In this document: piece after piece, positions 35,401 through 47,624 of the stretch
Position numbering within the stretch: the stretch's first letter is position 1
How the letters are laid out: each line of letters opens with the position of its first letter
Source: Gnetum montanum
Lineage: Eukaryota > Streptophyta > Gnetopsida > Gnetales > Gnetaceae
Length of the DNA stretch: 64,000 bases
Assembly: GCA_015680685.1 (NCBI GenBank)
Contig: MNCI01013775.1
Span: forward strand, 59,276 to 123,275
Reading direction: 5' to 3'
Position numbers and translations under genes: made by a program
The notes under the pieces: model-generated
What the model was told of the DNA's origin: nothing
What the model saw: the letters and a program-made list of their open reading frames with translations, nothing else
The model's database searches: none

Positions 35401-37600
35401 TCCTCCTGAAGAGGTTCCATGGCATGTGTCTTTGCTTGCTCATGGGGTTTTTCTTGACCCTTTTCTGTTCATGGTCGTTTGTCCCTTGGTTGGGATGGTT
35501 CTCCTTCCAGTGCATGCTTTCCTTTCGGTGCCATCTATGGTCAAAAAATAACCAAGGATTAGCATTCATTGTGTGACTTATAACATTTAAATACCTTGTC
35601 TCATTGGGTAGCTACACTTAGGCTAAGTTTGGACCATGGAAGATTGATTATTTTATTATTATTTTAATGATTTTCAACTTAGATTGTTGCTAGATCTTGT
35701 TGGAAGGATTTCACTCTTATAATTTGATGTTTTAATGTTGATTTCTCTGTTAAACCTTATGAGAGTTAGAAATTTTTTCTGAAAAATTTTTCATCAAAAA
35801 CTTAAGGTTTATGGCCCCCATGATAAAGAGTGTACCTCTAATAACTATAAGGTTGAAGAATAGAGTGAATTGGATAAACTGTTAAGAAGATATGGCTCTT
35901 GGAAGGGTCTAGGCTCTAAAAAGTTGAAAAACTCCCTCTCGTTTTGAAGCAAATGTGAAAATTGTAAAGTGTGACCACCTATATATAGGTAGGTGGACCC
36001 CTGCATCAATGGGATCTCATAAACGGGACCCCATTTACGTATGGGCTTTGTTGATGGATACCCATCTATGAAGCCTTTGATCAAAGTTTGCACTTTGAAT
36101 ATCTTGAAAAATACAAAGAGATTTCTTATGAAATTAGTATCCATAGAGAGCTAGAAAAGCCATGAACATGATGAAATCTTGAAGAGGGCTTGATAACTCA
36201 TGAAAATTGAAGAAATGATTGAGAGAATGAAATTTACTATAGAAAATACCTTAAGAAGTCCACAATTGGATGCACGATGGGGCGCACAAAATATTTGATT
36301 ACTAAAATGCCTAAGGATAAGGAATTAACTAACCAAACCAAAAGACATGTAAGTGGGTCTTCCCCATAGCAAGCTTATGCCCTTTTTACCCTTGCATAAC
36401 CTCAACTAAGGAGTCTGTGGGCCCCATAGTTGATTAATGGCTATGAAATGTTAAGGACCAAATTGGGAAGAATCTACCTAAGAATTTAACACATCAAATA
36501 AGACATTGAACAAGAACATAGAAATTGGCAGTGAGGTGAGTTATAGAAAGCATTAATGGATGAGAGAGAAAGTGTAATGGAGTTCCTAATCATGGTCACA
36601 TGAATTGCCTTGTGGATTCTATGGTTAAATGACCCGATAAAGTCCATCCTTAGTCCAAATTAAAGCCAACCACCTTTAGTAACTTTGCATCACCACTTTA
36701 AGACCAATCCAACCTCTTAAGACACAAGAATGCTCTCACAGATCAATCACTATTCCTTAATTAAGAAGAAAAGAGTAGTAAGTAAGAGAGGACCTTAGTT
36801 AGAGGGAACCTTTAGGCATGGGTCACCTGTCTTTCTAGTTCCATAACTAGTGCTTATAGCCTGTTATTTTATTTAAGGGATGTGCTTTGAATTCCCATCA
36901 TGTTTGTTTTTTTTAATTTTTTTTTATGTTTTTATGGATTTTTTGGATGGGAACCACACCATGCAAAGACTTATTAACTTCTTGTTATTTGTCAGCACGA
37001 AATGGTAAGAAATCCATGAAAACACTCATGCACTCAAGTAGAAAGGCATAAAGAGCATTGAATCCCCTTAAAGTTACACCCTTTTCAAACTATTTGAATC
37101 CTTTCCAAGTTTGGAAACTACTAAGGTCACAAATTCATTAAAGTTTCATTAATGAAAAAGAAACCTCATATTCCGAAAATAAGAAAGACCATAGAGTTTG
37201 TGGATTGGTGGATGACGTGGACTTGCTACCTATTCTATGAAAAAGAAACTTTGTCTTAGTTATTGGTCATTAAAATTCAAAAATAGAAACTAGACATTAG
37301 TAATCAAAAACATTAAGTACAAACCACCATTAGCAAACAACTACAACATCTCTATGTCTTGTTAGCAATAAAGCACTTTTATTAGAAAAAATAAGAAAAT
37401 TCACACCAAAATTAAGTAAAATATAAAAGAAATTGTAAAATATTCAAGAAAGTCAAAGTGTACTAACAATGTTGTAAAACAAAAATTGGAAAAATAACAA
37501 AGTGTAAAACAAAAATGTATAAAAATAAAGAAAGTGTAAAACAAAAAATTATAAAACAAAAAGGTAGAAAAACTAAGGAAAAACTTTAATAATTATCAGG
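32498..37600 (-). pseudogene. Post-pol (env-position) region of element A
   Basis: About 5 kb lies between integrase and the 3' LTR, much more than a simple gypsy element needs. Minus-strand translation shows broken K/E/Q-rich stretches such as SMIEIAAQKNEALKFKRFKN near 33500-33400, which look like coiled coil, a further basic stretch at 35569-35294, and a proline-rich end PPEVVTVVGQPQLPQPP near 32820-32770. Athila-like elements are known to carry an extra gene here. No signal peptide or membrane segment is evident, so an envelope function is not supported. The part 36300-37600 is shared with element B. Confidence 0.6.
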
Positions 37601-38830
37601 AATGGCCATCTTTCCCATGACTAAGTTGAAAAGAGGAGATCCAAAAAATTGAGCAAGGTTGTCTATTTGAGGAGGTGTTGCTTCCACTAGCTTGCTTAGG
37701 CTCATGGAAAGGTTTGACTTGTTGTGTGTTGACCAATTACTTTTTGTTTGGGCTCTCAGGTTTGTATATTAACATGGCCTCAAAAGGAAAGGTTTCATAA
37801 ATGATATAAGGCCCTTCCCACAATGTTTGGAACTTATTTCATTGTGGAGCATGTGTGGGGTTCTAGTAAAGAACATTATCTCCATGTTGGAATTTAACTT
37901 TCCTTATCCTAAGGTCATGACATTATTTTTAAAATGCTTTGTGCACTTCATTCCAAGATAGGGCCACCAATCTATTCTCATCTAGCATGTTAAGGTTGAT
38001 CAATCTCTCTTTTTGTGCTAGCTCCATGTCAAGGTTAAGGTCACAAGCTATTGAAAGTGTACTAAGCTTGGATTCAATGGGAAGAGTTGGTAATTTCTCA
38101 TACACTAGTTGATAGGGAGAGTAGTCTATAAGGAGTTTTCATGTGAAGTGGTAAGCCCAAAGGGCATTGTTGAGTTTTGTGCTCTAGTCTCTCCTATATT
38201 TACTAATTGTTCTCATTAAGATCTTAGTGATTTCCCTATTTGTAACCTCTATTTGATTATTGGCTTGGGGGTGGTAGGGTGTTGTTAGTTTATGTTCAGT
38301 CCCCAAGCACCTATAAAATGAGTACCGTTGTTAGAAATTAGTGCATGTGGCACTCCAAACTTGTTTACAACATTTTATTGTATAAACCAAGTAAGAGTGG
38401 AAGATGTATAGTTAGTAAAAATTGCTACTTCTATCCATTTTTTACAATAGTCAATAGTGACTATTATGTATGCCTTTTCTTTTAACATGGGCATGATGGG
38501 ACCCATGAAGTCTATGCTCTAGATGTCAAAAGGTTCCAATGGTTGGATCCACTATTGAGGTTCCTCCATTCAAGTGGTTACCATCTCGTTGACAGTGTTC
38601 ATAAGAGTAGATGAATTAGTGGGTGTCCTTGAAGAGTGTTGACCAATAATACCCTAACATCAAGATCTTAATGCCCATGCATTTTCTTTCATAGTGACCC
38701 CTACAAGGACCTTCATGAGCATCTTGGAGAATGCGTAGTTGATTAGCATTAGGAACACACCAATGAACAAGGCCATCAATGCATACCTTATAAAGGTGTT
38801 TGTTGATTTTCATGAAGTGTTTGGCCTGAA
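37601..38830 (-). pseudogene. Integrase remnant of element A
   Basis: The zinc-binding end is visible as LRILQDAHEGPCRGHYERKC then ILMLGYYWSTLFKD (38740-38616). Further on, TTPYHPQANNQIEVTNREIT (near 38290-38225) marks the last catalytic-Glu block. The C-terminal VLYWNPTHAPQ and LWEGPYIIYETF blocks (near 37880-37800) follow. Frames are broken by stops. Confidence 0.8.
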
Positions 38831-40260
38831 CAAGAAATTGTTATTTTTTCCTATGGTCCAAGTCTTGTGGCATCTCCTGAGTAAGAAAATAAGTGAGGAT
38901 GCCATTATACCATTTTGGTTCAGCGGGCACTTTTTCATTTATTACACCAACAAAGAGGAGTTCATTAGGAAATTGATCAGAGAGTAGGCTTTACTCCTCT
39001 TTGTTGTTCCATCATAACTAGGATAGGTGGTTAATGGCCACGTTTTGAGCTCCCTTTTGATCTACCATTGTAAGATCGAACTCTTGTAAGAACACCAACC
39101 ACTGTATGACATAGGGGCTCACTGTCGGCTTGTTCATGAGGAAGCGAATGATACTAAGATCGATGTGCACAAACACTTTTTATCCAAGCATATAGTTCTT
39201 AAACTTCTCCAAGGCATACACCACTACCATCATCTAATTGTGTAAGCATAGCTCCCAAAGCATAGCTCGATGCATCCTTCATGATGTGAAATGGATGGAA
39301 CTAGTTAGGTGTTTGTAGAATTGGAGTTTCTACGAGCTTCTCTTTGAGTTGTTGGAATTCCTTTTCACATATCTTGGTCCATTTGAATGGAGCATCTTTC
39401 TTATGAGCTTGACCAACAGTTTAGCAATCTTAGAGAAATTCTCTATGTATTGTTGATAGTAGCTAATGTGTCCAAGGAATGACCAAACATCTTAACGGTT
39501 TCTAATTGGCAAGTTATTCCTTAGATGACCTAATATTTTTAGGGTCCATCTCAATCCCTTTGTGACAAATTCTATGCCCCAGCACAATGCCCTCATGCAC
39601 CATGAGATGGCTGTTTTGCCAATTGAGCCAAAGATTAGTCTCCACACATATTTTAAGCACTTACTTAAAAAGTCTAGGGCTTGCTCAAATGAAACACCAT
39701 AGGTGGAGAAGTCGTCCATGAAGACTTTAACGCCGCTATGAATTTGCTGCTAAAAAATGCTCAAGATGAGGTGTTGGAAGGTTGTAGGGGTATTGCACAA
39801 ACCAAAAGACATATTTTTATATGCAAAAGTCTCCTAGGGACTTGTGAATGCAGTCTTGACTTGATCCTCCAATGCAATCTAAATTTGGTCATAGCCACTA
39901 TAACCATCCAAAAAGCTATAGAAACAATGTTCAAAAATAGTGTCCAACACTTGGTTTACAAATGGTAATAGAAAATGGTCTTTGTAGGTTGCCATGTTTA
40001 ACAACCTGAAATTAATACACACCCTTCACTTACCACTTTTCTTTGGCACAATCAAAAGTGGGCTAACTTACTTGCTATCTACAATTGGATAGATGAACCT
40101 TACCTTAAGGAGTTGTTTAATTTCATCCTTGATAATTTCCTTCAATTTGGGATTCATCCACTACTATGGTTGCCTTTTTGGCTTGATGGAAGGATCATCA
40201 TAAATGCAATGCTGGCATATCCTAGAAACAATCCCAATAAGGTTAGGATATGACCAAGCA
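38831..40260 (-). pseudogene. Reverse transcriptase and RNase H remnant of element A
   Basis: Minus-strand blocks in order are SPLLIVPKKSGK and RVCINFRLLNMATYKDHFLL (near 40070-40000), FYSFLDGYSGY, TFAYKNMSFGLCNTPTTFQ (about 39830-39775), FMDDFSTYGVSFEQAL (from 39725), the thumb block and FLGHISYYQQYIENFSKI, then RNase H VVVYALEKFKNYMLG and KVFVHIDLSIIRFLM (about 39230-39130). The catalytic MDD is intact, but several stops make the copy inactive. Confidence 0.85.
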
Positions 40261-40435
40261 AAGGTTGTTGGCCATTTTTTAACCACTTTTAGTAGCATCT
40301 TTTCTACTCAAGAGAAAGATTAGCATTGATTATTACCAACTTGCCATTTTTTAGGAAAGCATACTCCATGTCGATAGGTAGAGTTTTCAACTCTAAGGGC
40401 TTATATTTAAAATTTTTAGGGATTTCCAATTCTTT

Positions 40436-41290
40436 TCAATAAGTGTCATCAAGTTCATCATCAAAGAGTTGGTGATGAACTTGCTCTAGTTCATCGATAC
40501 CTTCAACATAGGAACATGTTAAGCTCTCAGTTGGTTCCATGAAAAGTGTGCTACTTTTAGGATCAATTGTTAGCCACTGGGTGCCCTCTTGTTTTGTAGC
40601 TACTACGTACAAGAACTTTTGGATTTTAGATTCATCTGCACATTGTTTGTATGTTTTGTTTAATGTGCTTTTGAGAGACCATAATTTTTGCACATAGTTG
40701 CACCCCTGTATTGTTGTAAGTAATGCATATGGCTCTCTTCTTCTTGATCTTTCTAAAAGCATTTTTCTTAGAAATTTCTAGGAAAAGATCTTTGATGCCC
40801 ATTTGTGCATCAATAATGCTCAACCAAGCCCTTCCCATAATGATTGGAAAATTCCCCTTGTAGTTATCAACCTTGATCACCAAGAAATCGACAAGATAGG
40901 ACTACCGATAAAAAATGGTTGCAATGTCTTTCACTAATCCCAAGGGAATAGTGATGGATTGATTTGCCAATTCTAAATGAATGTTGCTCTTCTTAAGAGG
41001 AGGTAGGTTCAAGGCTTTGTACATTTCGTTAGAAGTCAGATTGACACTAGAACTTGAATCAAGAAGAGCCTCTCATGGCTCATTTCTAGTAATCTATAAG
41101 TAGATGAGGGGACTTCCAAGATTAGCTCTTTTCCTAGGAAGGTTTCTAGCCTTGGCCCAATAGGATACAACGTAGGTTAACATGATTGTGTGGATCTTGG
41201 GAGGTGTTTGGTTTGAAGGGTTCTTAAAAGTAATAGATGTAGAGGATGAAATGGACATAGGGTAACTAACTGCATGAGTCAATGAGGGCT
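40436..41290 (-). pseudogene. Protease remnant of element A
   Basis: The stretch EALLDSSSSVNLTSNEMYKA near 41070-41010 is the aspartic protease active site with DSG changed to DSS. Next come LANQSITIPLGLV, VDFLVIKVDNYKGNFPIIMG and RAWLSIIDAQMGIKD. The frame 40762-40436 continues towards RT with VATKQEGTQWLTIDP. The same part is better preserved in element B. Confidence 0.78.
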
Positions 41291-41839
41291 TTGTAGGGCT
41301 ATTGATTCAAAAGAATGATCTTTTATGATATTTGGTTTTTGAACGACTTGGCTACAGAGTCAACTATAAGTTAACAGCCTTGGTAGTGTTACATTGTTTA
41401 GCTATGTGGGAATTTTTCCCTTCATAGATGTAGTAGGTAATAATTAGATTGAGGGAGAAGGGACATGTGTTGAAGGATGAGGAGGATGCTAAGGGTATGG
41501 GGATTCCTCATTATGAGATGGAGAATGAGTTCTGTAATACTCCAAAGAGTAGTAGTGATGTTGGAATGAGGCCTGACTGGAAGAGTCATGCAGAGACATG
41601 GGTTGCTAAATATAGTACCCATATGGATCTATCTATCTATAAGGATATTGCTACCTTAGCGGTGGCATCCCCCATGACTATGGGTGTTGCCATTGATGAT
41701 ATTGCCCACATGGTTGTGGTGGAGCTCTACTTGGATAATAAGCTTGTTGTTGGTGGAGTTGCTTGGGATTGCCTTGAGGATAAGGTAATATTTTGGATGC
41801 TTGCCTTCTTACCGGCCTAAGATTTAGAGCATACACCCT

Positions 41840-43640
41840 AGATTCCTACAAATGTAACACAAAAGGACAACATCCCTTAGGATGTTCATATTGGTAGATG
41901 TCACACCCACCATCATCATCTGATTCTAACTCCATAACCTCTTCTATTGCAACAGCTTTGTCCTTACCCCTTTGGTACACACGTTTAGCTTCCTTTCTTC
42001 TCATGTGATCACGATCACTACCTTACTTTTTGGATTCTTCAATTTTTAGAGTTGTTTGGAATTTTTCATCCAAATATTTTCACATTTTATCCACCTTGGT
42101 CAAAATTGTGGAAATAGAATTTTGAATTGACAAGGTTTTTTGCTACACCACTTCATCAAGTGGTGCCTCCCCCTCATTGTCACAGAATCAGACCTTCCTC
42201 TTTTTGATGGAAAGGTCTTGATTATATTCTTTAGCACTTTGCCATTTCCTTAATTCTCCTTCTTCTTTTGCAACCTGCTCAATTAACATTTTGATTTAAT
42301 GGGGTTGAGCTCCTGAGAATCTCCCTTGGGCATAGATCCCAAGACTTCTCTGTGTTTCTGATTGGAATCCATCTATAATATGGTGAAGCTATTCTTGTTG
42401 AAAATAACCATGGCTAGGACATCTGTGTAAAAGAGAGTAATACCAATCCATGGCTACATCCAAAGGTTCATGTGTTCCTTGTTGCTAGCCTTGGATTTGC
42501 TTTCTCAGATTGGATAGTTTAGAGTACATCTAATATTTATCATTAAACAACTCAAGCATCGTACTCCATCTACAAATTGATTTTAGCGCTAAAGAGCGGT
42601 ACCAGATTTTTGCATATTTTGTGAGTGTTTTGGGAAATAAATTAAGTTTTTGCCAGTCATTCTTTATGTTCTATAAAGCATAGGCATCATGAAAGGCTTG
42701 AAGATGGGCCTATAGATCTGAGTTATATCCCCCCTCAAATCTGGGAATATTGTTCATATCCAACCTCTTGCTTTTGCCATCTTTCACATGCTTGGTTGGA
42801 ATTCTGACTACCTTTGTGATGTTTAGCATGCTTCGAGTTACAAACAAAGGCTCATCATCATCATGATTTTGATGACACCTATGATGTCCTTTGCTATCCC
42901 TTTGTTCATGGTGGGGCCTACGATCATTATTGTCCCACCGTTCACCTTTATCATGGTTTTGTCCTCTATGGTTTCAATTAGATTCAAAGGAGGAAGAAAA
43001 AGATGCAGATGAAGAGGGCAAAGAAGAAAGAGGACTGCCATCACCACGGTATCTGACATCTCCTCTTCACTTGTCATGATCACGATCATTAGATTTAACC
43101 TCATCATGATGCTTGTCTAAGCCCGTACCTTGACTCCCACTTTTACTTGAACTACGATTAATGATAGTGGATTGTAAGTTCGAGTTCAAGTCCCCTTCAC
43201 TAGAGTCAAGGGGTGGAGAATCTTCATGCTGACAACCCCTAGAGGGAGGATCCTCATTGTCTTTTTGGTTCAACAAGAACAAGGGGTTAGTAAACCATTT
43301 CCCCTTCATAGCTTCATGGCACTTCTCTTGGTGTTGATATCTTTTGCATTATGTTTTCATGGGATGGTAGTCCTGATAGTCATTGTCCTACACAATGTGT
43401 TCTTCATGGAGATCCTAGATGGCCAACCTCTTAAGAGTTTGGAGCAGCATCCTAGGAACAGATTGGTCAAGCAACAACACAATGTTGCCCTCCATGTCTC
43501 TCCATCGTAATTGTTCATCTTGGTGTAGGATGAAGGTGAAATTAGGCACAAACTTATCTGGATGAGTATATACCACTTTGAATTCTTGGGACATTAGTGG
43601 TTTAGATTCATCATGCCTATGAGAAGAAGACATTTTCACT
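41840..43640 (-). pseudogene. Gag remnant of element A
   Basis: Minus-strand reading gives IPRFEGGYNSDLQAHLQAFH, WQKLNLFPKTLTKYAKIWYR and PLDVAMDWYYSLLHRCPSHG (about 42760-42390), the plant gypsy gag core with the RCPHHG-like block of the Athila type. A later SDDDGGCDIYQYEHPKGCCP (near 41930-41870) is a damaged zinc-knuckle-like motif, followed by a Q/P/Y-rich tail. The N-terminal part is broken over frames at 43639-43067. Confidence 0.75.
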
Positions 43641-43770
43641 TAGAAGAAAAATAATATTATGCTTTAATTATAATTATAATTATTATTTTAATGATTGCAA
43701 CTTTAGGGATCATTACAATGATCTTAAATAATTTTCACCAAGTCCTAGAGAATGCACGTAGCAAACTACA

Positions 43771-43793
43771 AATCCTTGACAACGGTGCCAATG
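43771..43793 (-). promoter_or_regulatory. Primer-binding site of element A
   Basis: Directly inside the 5' LTR the minus strand reads TTGGCACCGTTGTCAAGGAT. It resembles the TGGCGCCGTTGCC primer site complementary to tRNA-Asp that is known for Athila-like elements, with C-to-T-type changes. Confidence 0.6.
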
Positions 43794-45611
43794 ATGAGCA
43801 GTGAGTGTACCCTGTTGATGAGTGGTGAGGTACCCCTACACTCAACCATACAAATACAAGCATTCACGCACGATTTAGTCAAACTCTGCAGACGAGCTAG
43901 TTGTGTATCTAGATAGTTACACATTGATCACAATTCACTGTCTTCCCACTTGGACTAGTATTTTCTTTGTCACAAATGATTTAGTCCAGAGTGAGGTGGA
44001 TGATGTATTTCCTATCACTATGCTACTCCTAGAGGTAATGGAAAATAACTTTGTTTAAGCTAATAGGGAATGAGAGAAGAGAATCTAAGCTAGCTTAAGT
44101 GCGATGAGCATCCATCCTTACTCATCTGTACACATCTTGGACCTCGTGTACTACTTCGGGAATTACCAAGCATATATTACTTGAGCGCTCCTAGATACGC
44201 TACTAGGTTATCAAGTAGTCATACTTAAATGCTCGTGATCAAGTCGTACTCATTCCGCTTTTAATAACAGGGATAGCAAATGAAGGGTAAGAAATATTAA
44301 TTAAGAAAATGATAAATAACAAGAATAATAAATGATTAAAACTAAGTGAATGCTGCAATCATGAAGTAATCTCAATCTTTATTGTCGATCATGCGCGTGT
44401 CCAAGTACGTCACACTCGAATAAAGGTTCCATACATTTACAATCATCACATTGCGGGCATGCATTGGGGAAAGAGTTGAGAGGACTAAAAATGAACAAAA
44501 AGACTCTACTTCTACACCTACTAACTCTAACTTATTGACTCTTTCTTGTGCGTTCAAATGTGATATTTATAGGCTTACACAGGAACCACGATATCGTGTA
44601 TTCGATATCATTAGCCAGGCCACAATATCGCGTACCCGATATCGAGGGTCTGATATTAGCACTTGGTTATTAAGGGTTCGATATCGACACCTCTCGTTAA
44701 CAAGGGTCTGATATTAGCACTTGGTTAACAAGGGTTTGATATCAGCACCTGACAAACCACAATTCATCACCTGTCAAACCATATAAATCACAAAGTGTTC
44801 ACGTGCGATTTAGTCGAATTTCATGGACTTTTAGCCTTCTAAGTACACTAGTTTTAGGAGGTGAAACTAATTGTTGCAATCATTATCTTCCTAGTTACAC
44901 TTGTGAGTAGAAGGATATGGTTAAGTATAATCGAGGCATATGATTTTTATCATTTTTATGTTTTTTTGTGTTCTAAGTCACCTAAGAATAAAGAATAATG
45001 AATAAAGGTATTTAATTACTAATTTAATCTAATCAACTAGCTAACACTTAACTAATCCTAACATAAGCATTCGTTCCCACTTGTCGTACACATCCTAAAC
45101 ACATATAACACTACTGGGTTATTAAACTTTAAGCTTTATTAGGATTACCATGTGTTACACATATGTTCAAAGTGGTTGTACTTATGTTTACTATTTAATT
45201 TATCTTAATTAATTACTTTAATTACTTAAAAATTAAAGGAAATTGCTTAAAATATTAAATGCTTAATGAAATAATTAAACTAGTCCAAGTGTTGCAAGGT
45301 TTGATAAGAAAGTTCATCTTTGTTACTGCACATAGTAAAGTGCTTAGGGTCAACAATGCTCGAATAGAGATTCATATACCCTTTGACTTCTACTGTGGGC
45401 ACTTAGAAAATATTCTAACCTATGAATGACAAAATTCCAAGAGCTTCGCTACAACTATGAGACTTGATGCCATAAATGTGGTTAAAGGTGCACATTTATA
45501 GGTGAAAATAGGGGGTTTCATCGACAAGTACACGTCAATGGATCAAACCCCACGTTGACAAGGTTGCATGAATGACATCCCGTTGATGTAGCCAATCATG
45601 ATGCTTCATTA
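43794..45611 (-). repeat. 5' LTR of element A, split by a solo LTR
   Basis: The LTR parts are 43794-43815 and 44770-45611, which join across the inserted solo LTR at the CCTGT duplication. The right end is ATGCTTCATTA and then the GATAG target duplication. It aligns with the 3' LTR at 31634-32497 and has the same AACTAATTGTTGCAATC and GGTATGGTTAAG-type blocks. Confidence 0.85.
43816..44769 (-). mobile_element. Solo LTR (GATATC subfamily) inside the 5' LTR of element A
   Basis: A 954-bp LTR starting TGATGAGTGGTGAGGTACCC and ending CACAATTCATCA is flanked on both sides by CCTGT (43811-43815 and 44770-44774). It matches the LTR at 59493-60312. Its right part holds about eight GATATC-like repeats (44590-44750) with CG changed to TG or CA in many, followed in element sense by a TATA block, the minus-strand reading of GATATTTATAGGC. 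Confidence 0.9.
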
Positions 45612-45616
45612 GATAG

Positions 45617-47624
45617 AATGTCTCAAAAACTCCTACATCATTAAAACACCTTTAAATTGATCCCTCTTAAAATGTAGAATGCCTAGAAGTCATCAAAATT
45701 TATCTAAACACATCCAAATACATACAAAAACACTCACAAAGATGAGGCAAAGATTCATTGTACCTACGGTGATTTTGTGCTCATCAATGGTAAAATAACT
45801 TCTTTAAAAGATAACCTTATATCTTTTATTTACATTTTTAGTTTTTGTATTTTTACCTTAGGTTTCTACTAGTTTTCTTCCAACCTTAATTCTTGGGTTT
45901 TTACTCTTGCCATTTATTTAAATAACTTTTCTTTAAATTTAAATTTGCTTTTAAGCTTTCTTCAAATAATACTTCTTAGAAATTTTTGGTTCTATAAAGG
46001 ATCATCACATAGAGGCCCTACTAAGGTAGGATCCTAGGAGGGATAGTGGATGAGTAAAAGCCTAACATCTTTTATGCTACTATGCCTAGGTTTGAACCTA
46101 GGTCTTATAACTTGAGAAACAAGCATACTACTACAAATGATGGTTCTTTAAAGGGTCATTACTTAAAGGCAAAATGCTTATCTTGTGAAGTTGGATGATT
46201 GTAATCCTAACCTCTTTTCGAGTGGCTATGTTCAAGCTCAAACTTGTGTCTTACAACTTGATAAATAAGCACATTACTATCATTCCAAATAATATGTCTT
46301 AGGAATTTTACTTCTATGTTTTCTTTAAATGCTACTTCTAGGTTTTCTTGAAAGTAAAATATTATTTTAGCTTGGATTTTTGCTTTTGTTATGTTTTCTT
46401 CAAATGCAAGTTTCTAATTTTGCTTCAAAACATTTTTAGAAGAGTACCTTTTTGGCTTTGGCTTTTTATGTCGTAACTTAAAAATTTAAATAGGTTTAAG
46501 TATTTAATTTAATACATGTGATTAATTTGTTAATGTTGTCACATACATTTCCATATATTAGTTCTAGTTTTTATTAACTAAATAGTAGGTTTATATTATT
46601 GTGGTTATTGTTGTTATTGTCTTATGTAAGTGAATACAGTCTACTCGCTATAGCATTTTGTTAGAGCTTTGTATTCTTTGCTTTTACTACTATTTTAGCT
46701 AAGTCATAAATCTTCCACATATTTTATGATTAAATGTTGAAATCCAATTATCCGTTACAAGTATTTAGCTTTGCATATTTTATTCTTTATGCATATTTAT
46801 TCCTTATTACACATATTTAGTTATGCATATTTTATTTTCTATAGTGCACGTGTGATTATATAATATTCATATTTATGAGGCATTTGGACACGAATCCTAC
46901 TTGGGCCATACCCTCTATCACTTTTTGTCATTAAACTAAATTCTGAGTTCATTTTTAATTATAATTGAATGTTGCATATATTAATTTTGTTAAGGAAATA
47001 CCTTAAGATGATGTCCTATCTAGAATCTAACCTTATTAATGTATCTAGGATGTTTGAAAAGATTAGTTTTGTTCCTTGGTTCACTGGAATTAAAGTTATA
47101 GTTCTTGAGATATTAGTTTGTTAGAAATTTTGTAAAATATTTTGGCATTTGAACTATGCAAATATGATAAGTGATGTCTAGATATGATTTTGGCATATAG
47201 TCATGTAGTACACTTGATAAGGATTCTATAGATTCAAAACGAAATTGATTTGGAGTCCATATGTACTTGTTATGAGAGCTTGAATCATGAAGGTATTAAT
47301 AGAGAAGAAGGAAATTAAAAAATGTTTATGATAGAAAAATTAATTAAAAATAAAATTCTAAAAAGTAAGTCAGTGAAAACACATGAGAAGAAAGACAACT
47401 AGGAAAAAAAAACACAACCATCATGTATAATATATATATATATATATATATCTTATACATATAACATATTTAGTTATGTTTACCATCATTTCTCACTACC
47501 TCTTCCTTCCTTTTACTTTGAGAGTTTTCTATTTTTTTTTCTCAAAATAGAAACCAATTTTTCTCCAATTTCTTTATCATAAAGGATTTTTAATTATTAT
47601 AAATAGTAATTAATTTATTATTAT
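45617..47624. other. Right part of split repeat, SINE pair, then AT-rich DNA
   Basis: 45612-45910 completes tandem unit 2 begun at 31392. Two SINE-like copies lie at about 45990-46130 and 46150-46315. From 46320 to 47624 the DNA is AT-rich with short repeats such as CTTCAAATGC and TTTATGCATATTT, and an (AT)n run near 47428-47450. No gene is seen. Confidence 0.5.
45990..46315 (-). mobile_element. Two adjacent SINE-like copies (family of 5672-5832)
   Basis: Copies at about 45990-46130 and 46150-46315 share GGATCATCACAT/GGGTCATTACTT, GAGTGGCTATG or its equivalent, a TTGAACCTAGGTC/TCAAACTTGTGTC block and ACTTGAGAAACAAGCA/ACTTGATAAATAAGCA. They lie head to tail in the same orientation, as minus-strand elements with a B-box-like GGTTCAAACC. 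Confidence 0.55.

Larger units (their letters stand above)
31634..45611 (-). mobile_element. Athila/Tat-like Ty3/gypsy element A, nearly complete, decayed
   Basis: The element is flanked by GATAG at 31629-31633 and 45612-45616. In its own (minus) orientation the order is 5' LTR (45611 to about 43794, interrupted by a solo LTR), primer site, gag, protease, RT, RNase H, integrase, a long post-pol region, polypurine tract and 3' LTR (32497-31634). The primer-site side reads TTGGCACCGTTGTCAAGGAT on the minus strand, close to the tRNA-Asp type used by Athila-like elements. FMDDFSTYG in RT and the gag type also point to that lineage. Every gene has stops and frameshifts. Confidence 0.9.

Noticed and set aside
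41449-41820. 123-codon plus-strand open frame in element A
   Set aside because: It is antisense to the gag-protease region of the element and has no known domain.
43226-43639. Separate host gene in frames around 43.2-43.6 kb
   Set aside because: The minus-strand reading is the broken N-terminal gag of element A, between its primer site and gag core.
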